Source: DAOMFM01 sp035429825 | Lineage (GTDB): Bacteria; Acidobacteriota; Blastocatellia; UBA7656; JADIYM01 | Length of the DNA stretch: 25,468 nt | Assembly: GCA_044224215.1 (NCBI GenBank) | Contig: JBGAKX010000057.1 | Coordinates: 1-25,468 of the forward strand | Reading direction: 5' to 3' | Shown here: positions 1-7,500 of the stretch, in pieces | Layout: each line of letters begins with the position of its first letter | Numbering within the stretch: the stretch's first letter is position 1 | Program-made: the position numbers and the translations under genes | The notes under the pieces: model-generated | Database searches by the model: none | What the model saw: the letters and a program-made list of their open reading frames with translations, nothing else | What the model was told of the DNA's origin: nothing

Positions 1-57
1 CCCGTCGATGGCCTGTGCCTCTCCCGGGTTCTCGAGCGTCTCGTCGCGTTCAGCCAT
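1..57 (-). CDS. 5' end of an unidentified gene (partial)
   Basis: An ATG at 57-55 on the minus strand opens a frame that runs off the window edge. Its first 19 residues are MAERDETLENPGEAQAIDG, a hydrophilic acidic N-terminus. It lies 17 nt after the stop of the M50 protease gene and is probably co-transcribed with it. A GAGG is present about 18 nt upstream, which is a long spacing. In many bacteria the gene after this protease is trpS or scpA, but nothing in these 19 codons identifies the product. Confidence 0.5.
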   Translation of the reverse strand, partial: MAERDETLENPGEAQAIDG

Positions 58-74
58 CGTCGTCGTTGTGCGCC

Positions 75-731
75 TCAAACCATCAGAAGGTAGCGAACGA
101 CCGCGAGGATCGGGCCGATGATGTAGCCGAGCACGCCGGAGACGAGCAGTGCGATCAACAAAATCCACCCGTATGGCTTGATCTGCTCGTAGCCGCGTTG
201 CGCGTCGTCTGGAAGGATCGACTCGAGTACGCCGCTTCCGTCGAGCGGCGGAATCGGGATGAGATTGAAGATCGCCAGCACGATGTTCAACTGCACGGCC
301 ATCAGGAGAAGGGTTCGGATCGGGACCCAGATCTCGTACGGACCCAGTGCATTGCCCGTGTTGAACAGGCCCGTGACGAACGCCAACTTGAGCAGAACAA
401 AGAAGATGATGGCGAGGATGAAGTTGCTGATCGGACCGGCCGCCGACACCCAGAAGTTCGCCTTGTTCTTCTCGACCCAGTTGAGCGGGTTGACGGGAAC
501 GGGCTTGGCCCACCCGAACATGAAGCCGCCCGACAGCAGACCGACGAGCGGAAACAGGATCGTCCCGAACGGATCGATGTGAGCGATGGGGTTCAGCGTG
601 ATCCGGCCCATGCTCCGGCCGAGGTCGTCACCGAAACGCTCCGACGTCCAGGCGTGCGCCGACTCGTGCACGGACAACGAGAAGAGGAACACGACAAAGA
701 ACAGGATGATGTCGCCAACGCTCATGCTCAC
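75..731 (-). CDS. Site-2 protease family (M50) membrane metalloprotease
   Basis: This 218-aa protein is a small intramembrane zinc protease of the M50/S2P (YwhC-like) class, without PDZ domains. The zinc motif HESAH is at residues 22-26 in the first hydrophobic segment. The second conserved motif, NLIPIPPLDG, is at about 156-165 and its Asp164 is the third zinc ligand. Several further membrane spans follow (about 55-75, 97-120, 137-160, 187-212). Family members cut membrane-embedded substrates; the substrate here is unknown. The chosen start is GTG at 731, preceded by AAGG about 10 nt upstream. ATG at 725 is an alternative and lies 9 nt after a TATTCT hexamer that could be a -10 element. The downstream partial gene is probably in the same transcript. 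Confidence 0.9.
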   Translation of the reverse strand: MSMSVGDIILFFVVFLFSLSVHESAHAWTSERFGDDLGRSMGRITLNPIAHIDPFGTILFPLVGLLSGGFMFGWAKPVPVNPLNWVEKNKANFWVSAAGPISNFILAIIFFVLLKLAFVTGLFNTGNALGPYEIWVPIRTLLLMAVQLNIVLAIFNLIPIPPLDGSGVLESILPDDAQRGYEQIKPYGWILLIALLVSGVLGYIIGPILAVVRYLLMV

Positions 732-961
732 AATAGAATACCTTACACGGTCGGGCGGGAAATGGGCACCTTAGCACGCGGTTTCTCGGGGTGTCAAACT
801 GGGGCCTTCCGCGCGCCGAATGGTCTGAAAAGCATTGCTGGCGCACGTGTTTGCCACGTCCCGACACGCGCGGGCGTTGCCGCGTCACGTCTCGAGGCGT
901 CGGCCGGTACCACGCCGCCGAATCAGCCGTCAGATTCAGGGCCTGCTCGTCCCGGGCTTCC

Positions 962-2422
962 TCAATAGACCGGCACGGTTGGGTCCACGTCGCGCGACCA
1001 CCCGAGAATCCCGCCGGCGAGGCTCCGGACGTTCGAGATGCCAGCCGAACGCAACGCATCGAGCGCCTTCGCCGACCGCACGCCAGATCGGCAATAGACC
1101 ACGATGGGATCGCCGGTTTCGATCTCGGCGATTCGCTCGTCGATCGACCCCACGGGGACGAGCTTCGAGGTGCCGGGAATCGTGCAGATCTCGGCTTCGT
1201 GCGGCTCGCGCACGTCGAGCAGGTACAGTGGTTGCCCCGTATCGAGCGCAATCTTCAACTCGACTGGCGTGATCTCCCAGCCGGGACCACGGCGCCGCTC
1301 GAGTTCCGCGGCGTCCTCTGCGCTGCGTCCCGGCGCGATGCCGCAGAACTGGTGATAGTCGATCAGCTCCGTCACGGTCGGGTGCGGACCGCAGAGTATG
1401 CAGTCCGGGTTCTTGCGCAGCTTCATTTCGCGGAATTTCATCGCGAGCGCGTCAAACAGCAGCAGCCTGCCAACGAGCGAGTCACCAGCTCCGAGAATCA
1501 GCTTGATCGTCTCGATTGCCTGGATCGATCCCACGATCCCAGGCAACACGCCAAGCACGCCGCCCTCGGCACAGCTCGGAACGAGCCCGGGCGGCGGCGG
1601 CTCGGGATACAGGCATCGGTAGCATGGACCGACGCGCGCGTCGAAGACGCTTGCCTGTCCCTCGAACCTGAAGATCGACCCGTAGACGTTCGGCTTGCCG
1701 AGAAAGACGCAGGCGTCGTTCACGAGATAGCGCGTCGGGAAGTTGTCGGTTCCATCCGCGACCACGTCGTAGTCCGCGATGATTTCCATCGCGTTCGCCG
1801 ATGTGAGAGCCGCCTCGTATCCGACGACCTCGACGTTCGGGTTGACGTCGTTGAGCCGGTCTCGCGCTGAATCGAGCTTTCTGCGGCCGACATCCCTGGT
1901 CCCGTGCAGCAGCTGGCGCTGAAGGTTCGAGTGATCGACGACGTCAAAGTCCACGATCCCGAGTGTCCCGACTCCGGCCGCGGCAAGGTACAGCCCGAGC
2001 GGCGAGCCGAGGCCGCCGGCGCCGACCAGCAGGACGCGCGCATTCTTGAGCCGCTTCTGCCCCGAGACGCCGACCTCGGACAGAAGCAGGTGACGGCTGT
2101 ATCGCTGGATCTCCTCAGTCGAGAGCTCGACCGTGTCGGCGACGGCCGAACCTCCTGCGATCGACGGGATGATGTGAATTTCGTCGCGTGCACCGACAAC
2201 GGTGGCAAGTCCGTCGAGATGCCGGATGTCCTCGTCATTGACGTAGACGTTCACAAAGCTGCGCAGCACGCCGTCGTCGGTGTAGAGGTGGCGCTTGAGC
2301 ATCGGAAAGCGGGTGACGATCGCATCGAGGGCCTCGCCGGCGGTAGCTGCGGCAACGGCCACGCGTCCCTCGTCGTCCGTGAAGCGTCTGAGCGCGGATG
2401 GGATGTGCACGACTGAGTTCAT
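962..2422 (-). CDS. Fused CysO/MoaD ubiquitin-like, E1-like MoeB/MoeZ and rhodanese protein
   Basis: This 486-aa protein has three domains. Residues 1-91 are a ThiS/MoaD/CysO-type ubiquitin-like fold ending in SIAGG (Gly90-Gly91), about the length of free CysO. Residues about 97-345 are an E1-like adenylyltransferase with GAGGLG (134-139), SNLQRQ (165-170), ADGTDN (222-227), the crossover Cys284 in SCAEGG, and zinc pairs Cys267/Cys270 and Cys341/Cys344. Residues about 383-486 are a rhodanese with active-site Cys444 in CRSGVRS. In the CysO pathway, MoeZ adenylates the CysO C-terminus and the rhodanese passes sulfur to form a thiocarboxylate. Here carrier and E1 are fused, so the Gly-Gly is internal. 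The start at 2422 is preceded by AAGGAG with good spacing; upstream in-frame codons look non-coding. It lies 16 nt after the JAMM gene. MoCo or thiamine sulfur transfer is possible, but the neighbours argue for cysteine. Confidence 0.9.
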   Translation of the reverse strand: MNSVVHIPSALRRFTDDEGRVAVAAATAGEALDAIVTRFPMLKRHLYTDDGVLRSFVNVYVNDEDIRHLDGLATVVGARDEIHIIPSIAGGSAVADTVELSTEEIQRYSRHLLLSEVGVSGQKRLKNARVLLVGAGGLGSPLGLYLAAAGVGTLGIVDFDVVDHSNLQRQLLHGTRDVGRRKLDSARDRLNDVNPNVEVVGYEAALTSANAMEIIADYDVVADGTDNFPTRYLVNDACVFLGKPNVYGSIFRFEGQASVFDARVGPCYRCLYPEPPPPGLVPSCAEGGVLGVLPGIVGSIQAIETIKLILGAGDSLVGRLLLFDALAMKFREMKLRKNPDCILCGPHPTVTELIDYHQFCGIAPGRSAEDAAELERRRGPGWEITPVELKIALDTGQPLYLLDVREPHEAEICTIPGTSKLVPVGSIDERIAEIETGDPIVVYCRSGVRSAKALDALRSAGISNVRSLAGGILGWSRDVDPTVPVY

Positions 2423-2438
2423 GAGTGCCTGCTCCTTG

Positions 2439-2900
2439 TTACGACTGAGTCGCAGCCGACGATTCGGGCTCGCCGGCGACAACGAAACGCTCTTCGACGA
2501 ATCCCGACCGATCCTCGAGAAGCGTCCAGTTTCGAATCTCGCCCGCAACACCCTCGATCACCGACACGATGGGATACGAGATTCCAGGCCACGTGGCGTG
2601 GGTGAGGTCGTATTCGGACGGACGTGCCGGGGCATTCGGGTGCGAGTGGTAGTAGCCGATGACCGCGAGTCCCGCGGACGACGCGTGCCGTTCGGCGCGA
2701 AACATCGACGCGCCAGATACGGAGTAACGGTTTGTTCGCGAGTCGATGCGCTCGTTCTCGAGCGCGAAGATCTCGCCCACGACGCGCGAGCCGTCCGAGT
2801 CGAATCGGCCGAGCAGCAACCCGCAGACCTCGTGCGGGTAGCCTTGCTCGCCGTGCGTGCGGATCGCGTCAGCGTGCTGCTTCGACAGGTGGAGCGTCAC
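2439..2900 (-). CDS. mec: JAMM/JAB metallopeptidase, Mec type (CysO-cysteine peptidase)
   Basis: This 153-aa protein is a single JAB1/MPN domain. The complete JAMM zinc site is visible: Glu24 in HEVCGLLLG, then His85-Ser-His87-Pro, Ser95 and Asp98. In mycobacteria, Mec releases cysteine from the CysO-cysteine adduct and regenerates the Gly-Gly terminus. The same role is likely here, with a possible second role in cutting the fused carrier from its E1 domain (inference). The start is GTG at 2900, preceded by a GAGGAGGAG Shine-Dalgarno stretch that lies inside cysM. The gene overlaps the 3' end of cysM by 32 nt, which suggests translational coupling, and is followed 16 nt later by the fused CysO-MoeZ gene. 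Confidence 0.9.
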   Translation of the reverse strand: MTLHLSKQHADAIRTHGEQGYPHEVCGLLLGRFDSDGSRVVGEIFALENERIDSRTNRYSVSGASMFRAERHASSAGLAVIGYYHSHPNAPARPSEYDLTHATWPGISYPIVSVIEGVAGEIRNWTLLEDRSGFVEERFVVAGEPESSAATQS

Positions 2901-3798
2901 GAACGGTCTCCTCCTCGAGCCAGAATCTGTCGCCCAGGTACCGGCTGCCGCCGTCAGGCAGAATGGTTACGATCACGCCCTCGTCGAGACGCGACGCGAT
3001 ACGTATCGATGCGAGAACGGCTGCAGCGGAGCTGATTCCCGCGAAGACTCCTTCCTCGCGTGCGAGTCGCCTCGCCATCTCGTACGTGTCCTCGGTCGAG
3101 ACTTCGGCGCGTTCGTCGGCCAGTTCCGGATCGTAGATCCCGGGCACGATCGCCGTCTCGATGTGCTTCATGCCCTCGAGCCCGTGGAACGGCCCATCGG
3201 GCTCGACCGAGACGAGCCGAATCGACGGATTCAACTCGCGCAAACTGCGGCCGGCGCCGACGAACGTTCCCGTCGTCCCGAGCGCCGCCACGAAATGGGT
3301 GATGCGGCCGGCGGTCTGCGTCCAGATCTCCGGGCCGGTCGTCTCGTAGTGCGCACGCCAGTTGCACGGGTTGTTGTACTGATCGGGATAGAAGTACGCA
3401 TCGGGGTTGGCCGCCGCCATCGCGCGCGCGACGCGGATCGCCCCGTCAGTGCCTTCGGCCGGGTCCGTGTAGACGATATCCGCTCCGTAGATCCCGAGAA
3501 TGCGCTTGCGCTCGTCGCTTGCATTCGCCGGGAGACAAAGTCGGACGCGGTACCCGCGAGCGGCGCCGATCATTGCGTACGCGATGCCCGTATTGCCGGA
3601 CGTCGCGTCAAGAATAGTCTTGCCAGGCGTCAACAGACCCCGACGCTCTCCGTCGAGGATCATTGCGAGCGCTGCGCGGTCCTTCACGGAACCGCCGGGA
3701 TTCAGCCACTCAGCCTTTCCATAAAGCTCCACGTTGCCAGGACAGACGCGCCCAAGCCGTACGAGAGGTGTGTTCCCGATTGTTGCCGTCACATCCAC
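2869..3798 (-). CDS. cysM: Cysteine synthase B (CysM), PLP-dependent
   Basis: This 309-aa beta-replacement enzyme has the cysteine synthase signature PGGSVKDR, with the PLP Lys at 39. The phosphate-binding TSGNTG loop is at 66-71, and an ALGTTGT glycine-rich loop follows in the second half. Mycobacterial CysM uses O-phosphoserine and takes sulfur from CysO thiocarboxylate rather than free sulfide. The adjacent carrier/E1 and JAMM genes imply the same donor here. Substrate choice (O-phosphoserine or O-acetylserine) cannot be read with certainty. The start is GTG at 3798; the nearby ATG is out of frame. It is the first gene after the TATAAT promoter and the Rrf2 gene, so it heads the cysteine operon. 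Confidence 0.92.
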   Translation of the reverse strand: MDVTATIGNTPLVRLGRVCPGNVELYGKAEWLNPGGSVKDRAALAMILDGERRGLLTPGKTILDATSGNTGIAYAMIGAARGYRVRLCLPANASDERKRILGIYGADIVYTDPAEGTDGAIRVARAMAAANPDAYFYPDQYNNPCNWRAHYETTGPEIWTQTAGRITHFVAALGTTGTFVGAGRSLRELNPSIRLVSVEPDGPFHGLEGMKHIETAIVPGIYDPELADERAEVSTEDTYEMARRLAREEGVFAGISSAAAVLASIRIASRLDEGVIVTILPDGGSRYLGDRFWLEEETVRDAPPVEAAR

Positions 3799-3814
3799 GA
3801 CAGTACCCTAACGG

Positions 3815-3843
3815 ATTATACCTAAGCTGTAAACTTGTGTATA
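3815..3843 (-). promoter_or_regulatory. Sigma-70 type promoter of the cysM-mec-cysO/moeZ operon
   Basis: On the minus strand a perfect TATAAT -10 hexamer occupies 3820-3815. It is preceded by TATACA (3843-3838, four of six matches to TTGACA) at a 17-nt spacer. The -10 ends 16 nt before the cysM GTG, which leaves a leader of roughly 10 nt. The assignment rests on hexamer matches and position. Confidence 0.65.
3817..3843. promoter_or_regulatory. Imperfect palindrome, candidate Rrf2-regulator operator
   Basis: A 27-bp imperfect inverted repeat has outer arms TATAC/GTATA and inner AAG/CTT matches; 9 of 13 base pairs are symmetric. It covers the -35 and spacer and reaches into the -10. Bound protein would therefore block RNA polymerase. 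Its length and ATACC...GTAT ends resemble the 25-bp type of site used by IscR-class Rrf2 proteins, though the inner bases do not fit that consensus. The gene immediately upstream encodes an Rrf2 protein, which makes it the likely ligand (inference). Confidence 0.5.
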
Positions 3844-3894
3844 AAGCCGCACCTCTGTTGGACGATTCGCAACATCGTCCTGCACGGAGGGCTG

Positions 3895-4365
3895 TCAGGC
3901 GACGACCGGGCCGACCGACTTGCGCCGCGGTCGCGGCTGGATCTCGATGAGATCCGGCGCACACAGCCGCGCAAGCGTCGTTTCACGCAGCACGGTCGAA
4001 ACGGTATCGGTCAGGTAGGTCCAGACGTCGCGCATGTGGCAACTCGAGTGGACACGGCACCCGTGCTCTTCTTCCTCGGCCGTGCAGTCGAGAAGCTGGA
4101 TCGGCCCTTCGAGCACCTCAAGCACCTCGCCCATGCTGATCGTCTCGGGCGCTCGTGCAAGGCGGTAGCCGCCGCGAGGACCGCGGACGCTCTCGACAAT
4201 GCCGGCCTTTCTGAGGTCGACCATGATGAGCGACAGGTAGTCCTTTGGAACGTCCTGGCGCTCGGCGATGTCCTTCACCTGGACAGGTTCTACGGCGTCA
4301 TAGTTGCGCGCGAGATCGATGACGGCGCGCATTCCATAATCGCCTCTGGTCGAGATGATGAGCAC
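3895..4365 (-). CDS. Rrf2 family transcriptional regulator, probable Fe-S or cysteine sensor
   Basis: This 156-aa protein has the Rrf2 winged helix-turn-helix at residues about 1-85 (TRGDYGMRAVIDLA near the start, SVRGPRGGYRLA at 59-70). Three clustered cysteines follow at 94, 103 and 109 (spacing X8 then X5), with a fourth at 135. In IscR and NsrR such triads hold an Fe-S cluster; CymR, also of this family, controls cysteine genes. The start is GTG at 4365, with GGAG 8 nt upstream. The frame stays open upstream to 4761, but that part looks non-coding. It lies 96 nt before cysM in the same direction and probably controls that operon in response to sulfur, cysteine or Fe-S status (inference). 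Confidence 0.88.
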   Translation of the reverse strand: MLIISTRGDYGMRAVIDLARNYDAVEPVQVKDIAERQDVPKDYLSLIMVDLRKAGIVESVRGPRGGYRLARAPETISMGEVLEVLEGPIQLLDCTAEEEEHGCRVHSSCHMRDVWTYLTDTVSTVLRETTLARLCAPDLIEIQPRPRRKSVGPVVA

Positions 4366-4395
4366 TGCGCCTACTCCTGACCGTAAAGACCCGTC

Positions 4396-4427
4396 GCTAT
4401 AGTCGACCAATCGCGTGGCATCGTCAA
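4396..4427 (-). promoter_or_regulatory. Possible promoter and half-operator of the Rrf2 gene
   Basis: On the minus strand, TTGACG (4427-4422) is followed by TATAGC (4401-4396) at a 20-nt spacing, longer than ideal. On the plus strand, ATAGTCGAC at 4399-4407 matches the half-site ATASYYGAC of type 1 IscR sites; the second half is poor. This could allow autoregulation, but the support is weak. Confidence 0.3.
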
Positions 4428-4562
4428 GAAACCGGTGCGCCGCAGTGACACCCTCGCCGTTGTGATGGCTGCACATCCACACGTGTTCTCCACCGGTCCA
4501 CAGCGCCAAGACATCGGACGTGCTAGAGTTGAAGCGGCGCTCCCGTCGTAAAGAGGTGGGAT

Positions 4563-7500
4563 ATGAACGTATTCCGGAAGCTGCGCGGCCTGATGGTTGT
4601 CGCGCTTTGTGGCATCGTTTGCGTCTGGACGTGCGAGGCGCCGAGACAATCAATTGCGGCAAATCGAGCCGACGCGGTTTCCACGGATGGCCCCGCGTCT
4701 CGGGCAGCGCTTCTACGTTCGCTTCCGCTCGTCTTCGAACCGAACGTGGGCCAGACGGCACCGGGAGTCGAATTCATCGGGCGCGGCGCGAACTTCACCG
4801 TTTTTGTCGAGCACTCCAGACTGTCGATCGCCGTGGGTGGCGAAACCGTAACGATGTCGTTCGGCGCACCGAACGACGCGTCGTCTCCCGTCGCCGAAAC
4901 GGAGTTGTCAACGCGTACAAACTACCTCGTCGGGAATGACCCCTCCAAATGGCGGCGCAACGTGCCGACATTCGGATCCGTGGTGTACGAGGACGCCGCG
5001 CCTGGAATCGCTGCAGTTGTCTACGGAACGAACCAGCAGTTGGAATACGACATGCGCATCGCGCGAGGGGCGGATCCGCGGGCGCTCGCGGTGCGCTTTG
5101 AGGGTCAGCGAGGACTGACGGTCCGCGACGACGGCGCCATTGAGATCGAACTCGCGCGCTGCAGGATGATCCAACGACCGGCCGTTGCGTATCAGGACCT
5201 CGGCGCTGTCAGACGGCAGGTTGCCGCGCAGTACGTCGCACGCGCGGATGGCAGCATAGGCATCGAGCTCGGAGATTACGACTCGAGTGCACCGCTCGTC
5301 ATCGATCCGGTGCTCGACTTCGAGGTATTTCTTGGCGGTTCGGGGAGCTACGACTACGTCTCGGGCATCGCCGTGGGGTCGGACGGAACGAGTTACGTGG
5401 CGGGCTACACCCTCGCTCCGGATTTCCCGGTAACGGCTGGCGCCTACGATACGAGCTACAACTCGATCCCCAGCCGAGACGATTTTGGAGCGAACCAGGA
5501 CGCGTTCGTCTCGCACGTCAGCGCGGATGGAAGCACGTTGCTCTACTCCACGTATCTCGGAGGCGTCGACCAGGAAACGACTGCAGGAATCTGCGTGGAT
5601 GCCAGCGGAAACGTCTATGTGGCGGGCTGGACCAAGTCGCGCGACTTTCCAACAACGCCGGGAGCATTCGACCGGACGCTGTCCGACGGCGCGCCTAACG
5701 GCGGTCAGGCCGACTGTTTTGTTACCAAGCTCTCGGCCGACGGCCACACGCTCGACTACTCGACGCTGGTCGGGGGTCAGGGCGGCGACTATGCCAACGG
5801 ACTTGCGCTCTCATCCGATGGATCTGCAGTCGTTGTCGGTACAACATATTCGACCGACTATCCGACAACGCCCGGGGCGCTCGACCAGACCCTTGCAGAT
5901 TTTCCTGACGGGTTCGTGACAAAGCTGAACCCGGATGGGAGCGCCCTGGCCTTTTCGACGTTCCTGGGAGGCGCAAGATCGGACGAGTGCAGGAAGGTGG
6001 CGCTCGATCCGACTGGAGGGGTCTATGTCGCCGGCGAAACCGTCTCGGAAGACTTCCCGGTAACCCCCGGTGCGTACGATTCTGTGATCGCAAACTCGTA
6101 CACGTCAGACGTGTTCGTCGCCAGGATCAGTGCCGATGGCGCGGCGCTCGTATGGGCATCCTATCTGGGTGGGGCCGAGAATGACCTCGCCGGTGGCATT
6201 GCTGTTCGCCCATCGGGAGGTGTGGTTGTTTCGGGCTTCACCGCATCGAGTGACTTTCCGATCACGGAAGGTGCGTACTACACCGGTGGTCTCAACGGGA
6301 GCGGATTTGTCACGCAGTTCACCGCCGGCGGGGATGCGCTCATCTACTCATCCGCGTTCGGCGAGGGCAGTTGGTTTGGCCAGTTGACGCTCGGTCCGTC
6401 CGGCGAGGTTATCGTGACCGGCCACACCGACAGTACCGACTTTCCCACGACGGATGGGGTCTTCGATCGCTCGAACGACGGATACGGCGGCGATGCGGTC
6501 ATATTCGAGCTTTCAGCCGACGGGTCGACACTCGACATGGCGACGTTGCTTGGTGGCCACGGCGCCGAGGATGGGCTTGGGATTGCGCGCGCTCCGGATG
6601 GCACGATCGCTGTGTGTGGAACGACGTCGTCTGTCGACTTCCCAACGACGTCGGGAGCCGCCATCGCCGCGTATCGAGGAGGCGACGTATTCGTATCGAG
6701 ACTGAGCCAGGACGGCGTATCGCTTCTGGGTTCGACCTACCTCAGCGGCAAATCGGCTGCGATTCAGGGATTGAGCGACGACGCGACCGACGTGGCAGTC
6801 GACCACGAGGGAGGGATCTATGTTGTTGGAGCGACGAACGCGCCGACATTTCCAACCACACCGGGCACCGTCGATCCGATGCCGGCGACCGGCGACTTTG
6901 GATACGAAGCATTCGTTTCGAAGCTCAATCCACAGGGCACAGCGCTCGAGTACTCCACGTTTCTTGGTGGCACTGGCTACGATGCGGTCTCAGCCCTGGC
7001 GATCGGCACGTTCGGTGAAGTCTACCTCGCGGGCCAGACGACCTCACCGGACTTTCCGACGACGCCGAACGTATTCGACACGCAACTGAATCCGAGCAGT
7101 CAATACTCGAATCCGACCGATTCGTTCATTGCCAAGCTCAGCCCGGATGGCACGTCGCTCGTGTTCTCGACGTTTCTCGGAGGAACCGGAGACGATGTCG
7201 TGCGCGACATCGCGGTTCGCGGTGACGGCGCGGTCTGCGTCGCCGGCTGGACTACCTCCGCAGATCTGCCAACCACCGGGACCTCGTACGACACGAGCTT
7301 TGGCGGAGATCGTGACGGATTCGTGACGATGCTCAACCGCTCTGGTCGCAAACTGCTCTTCTCGACCTATCTCGGGGGTTCAGGGTACGACGAAATCAAC
7401 GGACTCGCGCTCAACAGCAAGGGCGCGGTGTTCGTGGCCGGCGCGACACGCTCGGCGACGTTTCCCGTCACGCCCGAGGCGTTCGACACGACGTTCGATT

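Noticed and set aside
15..968. A 317-codon plus-strand frame over the M50 gene and its upstream region
   Set aside because: It is antisense to HESAH and NLIPIPPLDG motifs and its composition is non-natural. The remaining 732-961 gap shows no RNA gene or other feature.
4366..4761. N-terminal extension of the Rrf2 gene to 4761
   Set aside because: The extra 132 residues are Arg/Ser-rich and do not resemble Rrf2 proteins; a GTG with a good ribosome site at 4365 fits the family start.
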